From assembly GCA_031472005.1 (NCBI GenBank), contig PZJY01000007.1:2281808-2345807 (forward strand): a DNA stretch of 64,000 bases. Direction: 5' to 3'. Source of the DNA: Tetracladium setigerum. Taxonomy: Eukaryota; Ascomycota; Leotiomycetes; Helotiales. Shown here piece after piece: positions 47,537 through 57,984 of this stretch. Each line of letters begins with the position of its first letter. Within the stretch, counting starts at the first letter, position 1. The translations under genes and the position numbers were made by a program. The notes beneath the pieces were generated by a model. It was not told where the DNA came from, ran no database searches, and worked only from the letters and a program-made list of their open reading frames with translations.

Positions 47537-47631
47537 TGGAGACTGGGGGAATTGAACCCCGACCCTCCTAGGCTGTTGTACAGAAGATTGTACGATGCGA
47601 AAGGAGTATCATACCCCTAGACCAAGTCCCC
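47537..47631 (-). tRNA. tRNA-Ala (anticodon CGC) with intron
   Basis: Read on the minus strand: acceptor stem GGGGACT (47631-47625) pairs with AGTCTCC (47544-47538), with A73. The third pair is G3-U70, the main identity element of alanine tRNAs. The D arm is GGTCTAGGGGTATGAT. The anticodon stem CTCCT/AGGAG encloses TT-CGC-A, then an intron of about 25 nt, then T. The T arm GGGG-TTCAATT-CCCC is present. An anticodon of CGC reads GCG (Ala), in agreement with the G3-U70 pair. Confidence 0.88.
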
Positions 47632-47905
47632 GTTCTTGATGTCTGGATTCGGCTTATTTGGAAATATAAACATGTGCAATTGAAGACCCGCAGATCTGAC
47701 ACTCATTTGACCTCGATTGGAGAAAGTTCTTAGCCAGGCCCACTCGTTCACCCGAAGTTTGCCCGAGGCCAAGACAGCATGCCCAGCCAAGCCAGCAAAG
47801 CTCAATCCAGAACCTTTTACCTCAAGACAGAGCTCCCCACCAGGTTGCACAAATTAAATCAAACTACTACCATGAAGACCACCAACAAACAACATACCTG
47901 TTGAC

Positions 47906-49679
47906 ATGGCAGACCAAGAATATACCCGTCTGCACATCACGCCCCTCACTCCCGCCCTCCTCACCACCATCCTACCGCCTTCAATTCTCCCCAACGCCCG
48001 GAACATCTCCTACCACGAAATACAAACCTTCCCCGAGCGTGCGTACGGCTACGTTGACCTTCCCATCATGGACGCCGAAAAGATCAAGAAGAAACTCAAT
48101 GGTTCTATCCTAAAGGGTACCAAAGTCCGGGTGGAAACCGCAAGACCGGTTGTGAAACGTGTTGACCCAGAAGATGCGCCGAAAAAACCGAAGAAGGAGA
48201 AGCACAAGAAAAGGAAGAGGGATGAATTGGTCGCGGTGGATATTGGAGAGAGGCAGGTTAAAAGGGGTTGGACTGTACCAGCTACCCTCGTTTCCAAGGA
48301 GAAGGAGAAGAAGAAAGGGATGGTCAATAAATCAAAATTTACCACAGCGCCAGAGTGTTTGTTTAAGACTGTTTTACCACCGAATGTGGCTTCAAAGGAG
48401 GCTGTGAAGGACTCCAAATCCGTAAAGGGAGGCAGCAAAAAGGGGAAGGAAGCGGTGGTGCATGAGTTTACGAAGACTACAAAGTATGCTACATTTTTAA
48501 GGAGCAGCTCGGAAGTTCTAAGAAAAAGACGGTTTCGGAGTTTGTGAAAGGAAAAGGGTGGGTGGATGAAGATGGGAATGTTGTAGAGGCTGTTAAGGGT
48601 GGGATCGCCACTGCTACCAAGAAGCCAGGACTTGACGATGTGGATGTTGAAGATAGTGAGAGTTCATCAGAGGAGGATATATCTACGAAAGCGGAGGATG
48701 CTGCGGAATCTACCAAGACAAATGAAGAGGTGCTTACAGAAAAGGTCACAGAGCCTGCAGTAGACAGCTCCTCGGACGATAGTTCCTCGGAAGAGAGCTC
48801 ATCAGAAGAAGAGGAAGAAGACGAAGAGCAACCAAAAGCAGCGAAACCAGAGCCTGCGCCCAAGACCACAGACAAAGAAACCATTGCTCCCGAATCAAGC
48901 AGCTCAGAATCTTCACCAGAGGACGAATCCGAAGAAGAAGAAGAGGACGAAGAATCAGCAGCCCCAGAAACTCCTTCAGCCAAAAAGACTGCCCCACCAC
49001 CCAACGACACATCAACTGAATCCGATTCATCTGACTCCTCCGACTCTTCCTCCGACCCTGAAGCAGAAGCCAGTCCCTCCGTCAAAGCCGCATCGCGACC
49101 ACAATCCTCCTCCGGCCCCCCACACAACCTGAGCATCACGATCCCCCCAACCCCACCAACAACTACAGTCCACCCACTCGAGGCACTCTACAAACGCACC
49201 GCTCCCTCCACCACCACCACCACCACCACCACCACATCCACGCCAGCCAGCAACCCACCGCCAAAGCCGGATTCTCCTTCTTCGGCGCCGACAACGACTC
49301 AGATGCTGAAATGGAAGACCAAGCTCAAGTCCCACTCACCCCTTTCACCCAAAAGGATTTCGAGTGGCGTGGAATGAGAAGCGCAGCTCCTACACCGGAT
49401 ACGGCACATGCTAATAAACGATTCGTATGGCCTACGGATGAGGATGATGAGGATGGAGATGGAGATGGGGAGGAGCCTGATGCTGCTAGTACGCCTTCGG
49501 CTTCTAAGAGTAAAGCAGTGGTGGATGGTGCGAATGGAGGAGGGGCTGAGGAGACGGACTTCCAGAAGTGGTTTTATGAGCATAGGGGGGAGGCTAATCG
49601 GGCGTGGAAGAAGAGGAGGAAGGTCGTCGCTAAGGAGGTTAGGCAGAGGGAGAATAGGAAGAGGCAGGAGAGGATTTGA
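47906..49679 (+). CDS. SRP40-like acidic/serine-rich nucleolar protein with N-terminal RRM-like part (two apparent frameshifts)
   Basis: The start at 47906 (MADQEYTRLHITPLTPALL) begins a beta-alpha-beta segment resembling an RRM (AYGYVDLPIMDAEKIKKKL, then NGSILKGTKVRVETARP). Basic nuclear-localisation-type stretches follow (KKPKKEKHKKRKRDE), then long Ser/Glu/Asp blocks (DSSSDDSSSEESSSEEEEED) typical of Nopp140/SRP40-type nucleolar proteins, an ACC-repeat-coded poly-Thr, and a conserved end (EETDFQKWFYEHRGEANRAW and KKRRKVV). The frame loses one base twice: near 48492-48497 (TTTTTAAGG, where YATFL should continue into KEQLGSSKKKTVSEFVKG) and between about 49203 and 49265 (ACC tract; continuation KAGFSFFGADNDSDAEMEDQ). 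Expected about 590 residues. A role in ribosome biogenesis is inference from composition. Confidence 0.75.
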
Positions 49680-51424
49680 GGGGTTGTAGATGGGAGGAGA
49701 TAGAAGTTTGACATGTAGATACGGGGATCCAATGAATGAAGATAACTGTTTGCTAGGATGTTTGATACTCTTTGTTCTTTCTGTATCTTTTAGTTAACCA
49801 AGTACAAAGGACTAGTTGCTTAACCACCAAACCTCTAGGTTCTAGCGATTCTTCAAAGCTTTACAGCCACACTAGAAACTAATTGCATAGGTATTAGCTT
49901 TACGAACTCCACTCCACAACGCCCTCAATCCCATCAAATCGATTTCTCATCCATCTTTCAAAGTCTCTTAGATAGCAACAACCTCCTCACTTCTTTCTCA
50001 TTAACACTATATACCCTTTCACTATCCAAAAACATTTAAACCTCACAATATTTTCTTTCTATAACACTACCTATGCATCTTATATCAAACTTTAAGCATT
50101 ATATGTATAATCTTACTTGTCTCCTTTGCAGCAAAACCCACATCCAAAGAACCCACAATCACAGCGACAACCTCTTGGTTAAAAAGACCGCGGATCAATT
50201 ATGTACAAAGCTACACACAAACAGGAACAAAAACAGACACACGCATGCTTAATTTAGTGTAAATATCCAGACTGCTGCTTGTAGCGGTGTAATGCGTTAG
50301 GTCTCCTAGTTGATCTGAAAGTTTAAGTCAAAAGGCTTAATGAAGCAATGCTAAGAAAAAACGACAATAAAGACCCAATTCAACGGTAAAAAAAACTCAA
50401 CAAATAACTCGCTTCGACAGTAAAAGCACAATAAACAACACTTTTCCCTCGCTCTTTCTATTTTAAGGTTAAATTTAACTTGTCAATCTCAATCCTGTGA
50501 TTCCTGTTGGATTTATCTATATAATTTTAATTTCGATGCTAAATGTGATTGTGATAACAGTGAAGCTTCCTTATACCTTCTTTATTAGATATTTTACTTA
50601 TTATATTGTCGTTATTATTGTTGCTGTCGACTCTTTGAGGCTATGGATTTTAGAATTAGTTTACTTTAGAGGGTTTCACTTAAGTAGGGTACGTTGTGTA
50701 AAGTTCGACAGTGGGATTTTATTGTTTGTTCTTTCTAGCTCTGTCTTGAGTGATATCGACTTCCAATCCTCTCGCTACTATCATCCTCATCCTTTCGTAG
50801 GAAATGAGGTGAGGACCGTAGCGAGAGGATTGGAAGTCGATATACTTCTCATCGAAAGCATTAACGTCGTAGATGAATATGTTTTTGCCGGCGTGGTCGA
50901 GAGTGCGTGTCCTTCCTTGTACTCAAATCTCACCATCACTTTGGAGAAAGGAGGTGGCGTATTTCGCGTCTTTTGGATCGATGGCAGAGCTGGGATAGTC
51001 GGCTTCTTTTTGTATCCCGCCATTGCAAGTGATAAGTGTGAGGCAGCTTCTCAGAGTTAGCTTCGAGAACAACATATGTATACTTGTTCCGACCTTCTAT
51101 TTTAGCTGTGATCATATATTCTCGTTCCAACCTTCTATTTTCAGTTTTAATTTTATATATATAGTAGAATCAAGAATGTATATCATACATATCATTCAAA
51201 TCAGCAAAACCAGCGAGATCACGTATATCATGTATATGCGTATCAGGAAAACCAGGGATTTGATCAAATATTTCATTAGTCGTAAACTCTACATACAGGA
51301 AAAGCAAAGCAACACGCCCTCGTCGTACACAGAGATCTGTTTATTTTGTACTCTGTGTCCCGACGAGGGACTTCTCCTCTCTCTGTCTCTCTCTCTCTCT
51401 CGCGCGCTCTCTCCTCCTCACCAA
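49680..51424. other. Intergenic between convergent genes, with a large hairpin
   Basis: No supported gene. It includes a perfect 26-bp inverted repeat (listed separately), a short Cys-rich open segment on the minus strand at 50113-50178, and a CT microsatellite at about 51373-51395. The long open frame at 50497-51060 is AT-rich, low in complexity and lies across the hairpin; I do not call it. Confidence 0.5.
50753..50843. repeat. Perfect 26-bp inverted repeat forming a 91-nt hairpin
   Basis: The arm 50753-50778 (starting ATATCGACTTCCAATCC) is repeated exactly in reverse complement at 50818-50843. The 39-nt spacer can pair further (CCTCAT at 50785-50790 with ATGAGG at 50804-50809, TTTC with GAAA). 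Confidence 0.95.
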
Positions 51425-54400
51425 CTACCACCACCACCACCAAATTTCTTGTCGGCCTACTTGCCCTTTCCCTCCCCCTCCTCCCCACCGCTCTTTCCCT
51501 CCTCCTCCTCGCCCTTTCCTCCCTTCTTCTCCACCATCCACTCCTCCCTCTCCCCTCCATGCTCCTCGTCCTGTTCCCCGCCAACAACTCGAACCGATGG
51601 CTGCGCTGCTTAACCATAGGCTGCAAAGCCTGGAAGCAACCTCCTTCAAGCTGGTTGAAGGAGGCAGCGCAACGTGGTTCGAGGACGACAGAGATCGCTG
51701 GCTTGCGATCTCCGTCGTCTCGGTCCGCAGTTGCGGGGGAAACGAGGAGAGACTGGTGCTGGCTGAGACGGCGCGCCGAGGGTCTTGGACGTTGGCCGTG
51801 GTGGAGGTGAAGGGGAGGTTGGAGGAGATGTAGGTTGATGCTCTGCTGGAACCTGAGAAGAGTCTTTCGCCGTCTTGGAATGTTCTAGTATTGATGGTAA
51901 ATGACGGGATTGGGTTGTATCTTGAGCTTAGGAATCGCTGACTTGAACTTGAGGTGATTCTGGCTGATGGAGGAGGGATTGCAAGATGAGCAAAATCCAA
52001 GAAGCTTGGTGCGCTGGTTGGCTGGCTCAAGCGAAGTGGGTTACGAGCTGGAATTGGTGGAGGGAGATCGGAATCGTCATCATCCTCATCATTGTTGACC
52101 GTCACTCTTCTCTGCTGGGTAAGACGAAGTGGGTTGCGAGCAGGAATAGGAGGAACGAAGTCTGAATCATCATCACCCTCGTAATTGTTGACCGTGACTC
52201 TTCTTTGCTGGATAATGCGAAGTGGACCGCGAGCAGGGAGAGGAGAAGCAGAGTCTGAATCCTCGTCGAGAATGGCACGTCTCTGGATAAGGCGACGCAG
52301 GTTGCGAGCTGGAACTGGAGGAGGAAAGTCTGAAGAATCATCATCATCGACCATGGCACTTCTCGGCTCGGCAAAATGAGCATGTCGAGGAAAACGGACA
52401 GCAGGAGTGAAGCCCAAATCCTCGCTGACCATAGCACGTCTCTGGGTAAGGCGACGCGGATTTGGAGAAGGAATTGGTGGAAGAAAGTCTGAATCACTAT
52501 CATCATAGACCATAGCACTTCTTAGCTCGGCAAAGTGAGCAGGTCGAGGAGATCGTAGAACCATAGAATCTCGAGGATGAGCAGCGGGACTAATATCTGA
52601 GAAGTTCCAGCTGGAGTTGGTTATTGTGTGCCAAACGCCATTGAGATTGGCAGAGGTAGAAGGGTTTGAGGTAAGGTTAACATCTTCTGGCGCTGAAGCT
52701 GGTTGAGGCTCTTGGGGTTGTGGGAGAGGAGCAATGAAAGATTCATCACCGACCAGAGTTGTACCATCGTCGTCGAAGTCAGGAGCAATGAAGGTGTTAT
52801 TACCGACCAAAGTTGTATCATCGTCGTCTTCGTCTTCAGGAGCAATGAAGGCCCTATCAGCGAACGCGAATGAATCATGATTTTCATCGCTTTCTTCGTC
52901 TGCCTCAGATGTATCGGCGTGGCTATCAGACTCTTCGACGTGGCTATCAGATTCTTCGACGTGACTATCAGATGTATTGGCGTGATCATCACCGAAAGGA
53001 TTGCGGTAATCATCAGCGGAATCATCAGCGGAAGAATAGATGTGATCATCAGCGAAAGGATTGGTTGTCGCAACCTCGTTGACAGTCTGTTGAAGACTTG
53101 GGTTTCTTGATACTGGACCTGGATTTCTTGATACTGGGCTGTCATCGCCCTCAGCCGTAGAATCATCTGCAAAATTAGAGTAGATTGATGAAGATCTGCT
53201 GTCTTGGTGACCAGTGTTGTGTTCGCCATTGGGAGTATTGGTATTTGCAATAGCAGAGTTGAGTTCCCAAAGAACGCCGGATTGAATATCTGAGAAGGTA
53301 CTCCATCGGTCTGAAGGGATGTGGTCAGTGGCCTCATCGTCATTGGGACCTACGTTTCTAGAAAGAACTTGTAAGCCGATATCAGACTCGTCGGTAGCCT
53401 CAGTGATGGTAGGGGTAGCTGGAGACTCCGTATTGATAGTTGAAGATTCGGTGTTGAGAGCCGCAGATTCAGTGTTGATAGCTGCAGACTCAATGTTGAT
53501 AGTCGTAGACTCGGTGTTGATAGCCGCAGATTCAGTATTAATCGCTACAGATTGAGCGTTGATACCTCTGGGTTCATTAATGACAGGATCAGCGTTGGTT
53601 ATGACAGCTTGATGAGAAAGATCGCCCATCTCAATGTCTTCTCCTCCCGAACGTTGTGCATTAGATCCAAGCAAGTTACGAGTGGAAGTATACAATGCGT
53701 TCCAATAGTTATTACGAAGAGTGCCTGTCGGATTTCTCAACAGTCCAGCTCGTAAGAGCGTGGCTCTGCGGATTGCAGCCGTGCGACGACGGATGTTCAA
53801 TCGAGCATTCCATTCCGCGTGTTCATTCGATGTTCTCTGAGCGGATTCCTCATCGTTCAGACGGGTGCGAGGTTGGAACCAGGCAGAGACTTTGAACTTG
53901 ATGAACATGAGAGCCAGGAAACCAGAGATCATGGCGATCACGCCGAGTACTAGCCATGCTACCTGACCTCGAGTGAAGAGAAGAGATTCGCTTGACTGCT
54001 TGCGGGCTACGACAAGGCCTACGACGGCACCAGTGTTGAAGATACCAGCGAGAAGTGCAATCCAACCAAAAGAGAAAGTAAGGGGATAATCATCGAACAG
54101 ATGACCCCAAGATGGTCTAGTAACCCGTGTGTGAACTTCATCACGTATGTTGGCAACTTGCGGAGAAGCTTGACCAGCAATAGAAGCAGCCGTAACAGGA
54201 GCAGCCACAACAGTATTGGCAGGTTGTGTGAACTCGTTGGCCGGGAATTGATGAACGTAGGTGAGATCAATGCTACTTTCTGTTCCATTCTGATTAGACG
54301 ACACATTCGTTTCAAGACTCTCGCTGGTGAGATGTAGACCATTGTGAGGAAAGGAGTAGGGGCTGTTATTCTTTGGAGGGAATAGCCGACCGAGAAAGCG

Positions 54401-54673
54401 TTGATGTGGCTGACCAGAACGGTGGATGCGAGAGGAAGATCCTTCGTCTTCATCTTGTCCATGAGCACGACTCTGACTCTGCTGAGTTCGCATCGAGGTG
54501 TCCGACCGGGTGTTATGACCATCAGGCCGATGTTGGAAGGGGTTTGGAGGTCCTAACATCGTGGCAGATGAGAGACGATGTTTGACAGGTGGGAATGAAC
54601 CGCCTTCGAAGAAGGGGAATCTCGAGGACGAGGCGTTTGCCGACCTTGAGAATGCAGCAGACGTAACTAGCAA
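51425..54673 (-). CDS. Large repeat-rich membrane protein, unknown function
   Basis: A single open frame of 1,082 codons. After a disordered N-terminus (first plausible Met 54673, or MLGPPNPFQHRPDG at about 54559) come two transmembrane helices, about residues 205-230 (LTFSFGWIALLAGIFNTGAV) and 240-260 (AWLVLGVIAMISGFLALMFI). The long hydrophilic C-terminal part carries several tandem repeats: about seven to eight 7-residue INTESAA-type units (53430-53560, 21-bp period), SHVEESD units, DTTLVGNNTFIAP-type units, and four or five longer units with RRxxV/AMVxxDxDSD then PPxPARNPLRL. The last about 60 residues (Gly/Arg/Trp-rich, from the antisense of CCA/CCTCC tracts) look unnatural, so a final intron or an earlier stop is likely. 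No family recognised. Confidence 0.72.
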   Translation of the reverse strand: MLVTSAAFSRSANASSSRFPFFEGGSFPPVKHRLSSATMLGPPNPFQHRPDGHNTRSDTSMRTQQSQSRAHGQDEDEGSSSRIHRSGQPHQRFLGRLFPPKNNSPYSFPHNGLHLTSESLETNVSSNQNGTESSIDLTYVHQFPANEFTQPANTVVAAPVTAASIAGQASPQVANIRDEVHTRVTRPSWGHLFDDYPLTFSFGWIALLAGIFNTGAVVGLVVARKQSSESLLFTRGQVAWLVLGVIAMISGFLALMFIKFKVSAWFQPRTRLNDEESAQRTSNEHAEWNARLNIRRRTAAIRRATLLRAGLLRNPTGTLRNNYWNALYTSTRNLLGSNAQRSGGEDIEMGDLSHQAVITNADPVINEPRGINAQSVAINTESAAINTESTTINIESAAINTESAALNTESSTINTESPATPTITEATDESDIGLQVLSRNVGPNDDEATDHIPSDRWSTFSDIQSGVLWELNSAIANTNTPNGEHNTGHQDSRSSSIYSNFADDSTAEGDDSPVSRNPGPVSRNPSLQQTVNEVATTNPFADDHIYSSADDSADDYRNPFGDDHANTSDSHVEESDSHVEESDSHADTSEADEESDENHDSFAFADRAFIAPEDEDDDDTTLVGNNTFIAPDFDDDGTTLVGDESFIAPLPQPQEPQPASAPEDVNLTSNPSTSANLNGVWHTITNSSWNFSDISPAAHPRDSMVLRSPRPAHFAELRSAMVYDDSDSDFLPPIPSPNPRRLTQRRAMVSEDLGFTPAVRFPRHAHFAEPRSAMVDDDDSSDFPPPVPARNLRRLIQRRAILDEDSDSASPLPARGPLRIIQQRRVTVNNYEGDDDSDFVPPIPARNPLRLTQQRRVTVNNDEDDDDSDLPPPIPARNPLRLSQPTSAPSFLDFAHLAIPPPSARITSSSSQRFLSSRYNPIPSFTINTRTFQDGERLFSGSSRASTYISSNLPFTSTTANVQDPRRAVSASTSLSSFPPQLRTETTEIASQRSLSSSNHVALPPSTSLKEVASRLCSLWLSSAAIGSSCWRGTGRGAWRGEGGVDGGEEGRKGRGGGGKERWGGGGGKGQVGRQEIWWWWW

Positions 54674-55252
54674 AGGCTCAGAACGATGTGGAGAGTCAAT
54701 TCGACTCGCGCGGGATCTGGTAGAAGAGAATTGGGGCAGAGTTGCACCTTGGTGTAGGAGAACGCGATGGAGGTTGAGCGAGTGGTGAAGTTGGATTGAT
54801 GGTGATGATGGGAAGGGGGAAGGATTGTAGGAAAGAAGATGGTGATATCCACGTAAACAAGTGAAATATTACCGCGTAGGTCTGCGTGAGAAATCTCGAC
54901 TTGACCAGGCAGACAGAAAGAGTAGGAAACCAGCAACTTTGTATATCGCGATGAATCAGATTGTTCTGGAAGTTTTGGGGGTAGTGATGCATGAAGGTGA
55001 GAGGAAGCAAAGAGACATAAGCGAGAGAAAAGGAGGGAAGAGGTGAAGCGACGGAGGAAGGAGGATAACTTTCCCTGGCCGCAGTATCGACAAAACCTCA
55101 ACGAACCTCGAGAATCGGCAACTCGCTCCAAATTCCAATACAATTGATCTAAGTCTACTGTAAACAATAGCAGAGGGCTTGCGTATGCTAGGTAGGTATG
55201 CAATCCTCTTTCTGATAACGCCTGAAAATGCTAATTATGCGTCTTGGTCTAT
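54674..55252. other. Intergenic between two minus-strand genes
   Basis: No gene supported; the open frames on the minus strand read through the 3' UTR of the kinase gene. Confidence 0.5.
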
Positions 55253-57434
55253 TCATACATTCGGCGACAACAGATCGTACTTTACACACCTCTCCACCTA
55301 CACGACGTCAGCGATGGAATACATAAGAGAAGAATACTTACATCTTCAATACTCGCTTGGAGAAACTTTCTCGCTTCGAGTCCAGCCCAGACTTTCAACA
55401 TTGAGAAATCTCCAGATCTGAGCATACCTCCACCACTTTGGGCACCGAGCTGCCTCAGAATGGGCAGCGCGCTGGACAACAGGTCGATATCCGGATTTAA
55501 ACTCCTGCCTATACCCTCGAGCAGCAAGATGCTGATGACGACGTTGACGAAATCCCCTTCCATGCGCACGTGGTGGCTACGAACCATACCCAGAACCTCA
55601 TTGAGGATATCCCCAATCTTCATATTCCCAAGAGCAAGCGTACGGCTTTTGACTCCGAGGACCAGATGCTGCATCTTGAGAGCAAATATCTCTTGGTCAA
55701 TAACAGCTTCTGGCTGGCGACAACGTTCACACATAAGATGGCCGGCTTTATAGCCATCGAACTCGGCAACAGCCTTGAACAAGTCTAGGAAGTTTACACG
55801 GTTTGTTGCATTGAGCTCTGTGACGAGCCCAGCATCAATGAAGATTAGTTGTGGGCGAAAGCCTTCATTATCAATCTTCTGTAGCTCTGCCTCCCAAGCT
55901 TTTGGGTCCTTGCGGTGCTTGAATGGCCTCAGTCGTTCGAGGACTTGTTCGGTAACATCAGGTTGAGCCTGGGGATCCTCGTCTTTGTGCTTCCGGAAGG
56001 GATTGGTTGGCTGTGATGACTGGTAGAAGCGAACCATAATATTACCAGGATGGAGATCCGCGTGGACAAAGTTGTCAATCAGCAGCATTCGTAGGAAGGC
56101 ATCCAGACCTTCGTCAGCAATTTCTTGTTGAAACACACCTCCACCATTCTCCATGAAGTCTGCCAAGGGTATTCCAGTTGCAAATTCTTCAACAAGGACC
56201 TGTCGTGTGGTGTACTCCGTGTATGGGTATGGAAACCAGGCAGTAGTCCTGTCCTTGAACTTTTTCCGGAAAATGGTGAGGTTGGCAGCTTCGATTCTGA
56301 GATCGAGCTGCAACTTCATCATTTCTCCAAATTGATCCACTTCATCTGGTAAAGACAACCATTTGATTGTAGGGATAGCATTTAGTACCGATGCAAAGAA
56401 TCCCATGATCCTAAGATCCCTTCTCACCATTCTCTCCACTCCCGGGTGCTGGACTTTGATGGCAACATACTGTGAAGGGACTCTTTGAGGTGTGCTCTTG
56501 ATCAGGGTATCCACATTCTTGCGAACATGTTTCCGCAGGTTTGGAGGCTCCTCAGACCCAGAATCCGCGGGAGCAGCCAGGCCTGGTCTGAGCTTGGCCT
56601 TGTATACTTGGGCAATGGCACCCACACCCAAAGGTTTCTCTTCGAAGACTTCAAAGATCTCCTCGAACGGCCTTCCTTCGAAAGCCTTTCGGATGATTCT
56701 TTTGGTCACGGCCAGGGAGTGTGCGGGAGCATTTGAGTGGAGTTGTGACATGATCTCACACATCTGGGTAGGGAAGATGTCCGTTCTGGAGGCGGCCCAT
56801 TGCCCAAGCTGGCATCAGTTAGCACTGTTCAAGTAGAGCGAACAAATCGTACACCTACCTTGATAAAGGCTGGACCAGCTCTTTCCATAGATTTAACAAG
56901 AAACCAATACCACCAAAGTGTACCAGATCTTTCATTGCCGCGTTCCTGATTTCTCGGCCCAAGCCATAAGGCAGGGACGGCCACGATGACAGGCACGAAG
57001 ATAAATACCAGGTGGAGGAAGCGGAAGCCCGTACAGGCTGGCTCCCAGATATAGAGATCGATGTAGAGGACTATTGTCTGTCCAAAGCGCTTTAAGCCAT
57101 GCACATTCTCCCTAACTTCCTTTTTTATTTCGTCTCTTGAAGCCTCCAACATGCGCCCTTCAGCTGTCTGCTCTGTTCCCCCATTGTCCTCCTCAGACAA
57201 TTGCACAAAGACCGCCGGGCTCAATCCCGCTGCAGCTGCCAGTATTAAGCCATACCTGGGTGGTGGCGATCGGAATGGGCGCGTCCAGCTCTGCGCATAG
57301 AAGGATTTGGTGCTCGGGTGGTGGTGGTGGTGGTGGTGGGAGAAGGAGAAAGTGTGTCGAAAGGAGTGTCGAAATGAGAGTCGGGGGAGAGATTGACGGA
57401 GGCAGTTTCTGCCAGCTGTCAAGGCCGACTTCAT
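55253..57434 (-). CDS. ABC1/UbiB-family atypical kinase, mitochondrial (ADCK2-like)
   Basis: Member of the ABC1/COQ8/ADCK protein-kinase-like family, membrane proteins of mitochondria linked to ubiquinone and lipid homeostasis. Exons 57434-56859, 56808-55342 and 55297-55253. The N-terminus is basic with a run of seven His (coded by a GGT/ACC microsatellite at about 57312-57338), compatible with a mitochondrial presequence. A hydrophobic segment (FRFLHLVFIFVPVIVAVPAL) precedes the family-specific K-x-G-Q motif, FIKLGQWAASRTDIFP, which is split by intron 1. The Ala-rich nucleotide loop is GVGAIAQVYKAKL, the catalytic Lys is in YVAIKVQHPGVE, the catalytic loop is FVHADLHPGNIMV and the metal-binding Asp is in LIFIDAGLV. 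The last exon gives VERCVKYDLLSPNV. About 690 residues, frame intact. ADCK2-like rather than COQ8 is my reading of the motifs; the exact subfamily is uncertain. Confidence 0.9.
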
Positions 57435-57984
57435 CTTTGCTTGTGCAGATGTCTGCCGAAGGACACAGAAGCTACCATGAATCCATTGTTGTTCACCTTA
57501 CTGCTCTCGACGCGACGTTGGGAGAGAGGAGAGCACCGGAGCATGTGCCCCAAGTTACAGTGACGTCAAGCCGCTACGAATTTGTATTGATGTCAACACC
57601 ACATTTCTATTCTCACATATATCTTGTGAAAATGTTAGATGGTTGAATTCCTTCTGTAGCTGTTGTATACTCTAAATCCCAAGACACTATATTTTAAACT
57701 ACAATAACTTAGAGTATTGAGCACCTGAAAGTGATCAGTTCATGATATCCACACCTCGGCGTCTTCTAGGGAACTCTCGGTGACGGAAAAGGTCGGGCAG
57801 AAAAATGAAAGATTGCAATTTCAGGCTTTGTCATTCGCCCCCTTCAACAATCTTGGGCTTCAACTCCAACATATCGTCTTGATAAACACCTACAAGCCTT
57901 CCCTTCTCTGCAACCCTCACCTTGGTCGCGTATACATTGATTACTTCTTTTACCTAATTAATTAACTCTTCTTCAAACGACACA
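57435..57984. promoter_or_regulatory. Divergent promoter region, ABC1 kinase / cytochrome c heme lyase
   Basis: 550 bases separate the start codons of two divergent genes for mitochondrial proteins. I see a TGACGTCA-like word (GTGACGTCAAG, near 57560) but no other clear element. Confidence 0.45.

Noticed and set aside
48489..49139. 216-codon minus-strand Ser-rich frame
   Set aside because: Mirror of the acidic/serine blocks of the SRP40-like gene.
50497..51060. 187-codon plus-strand frame
   Set aside because: AT-rich, hydrophobic low-complexity start and it runs through the large hairpin; no domain.
54667..55203. 178-codon minus-strand frame after the kinase
   Set aside because: The kinase ends at 55253 with a clear final exon (VERCVKYDLLSPNV), so this is 3' UTR and spacer.
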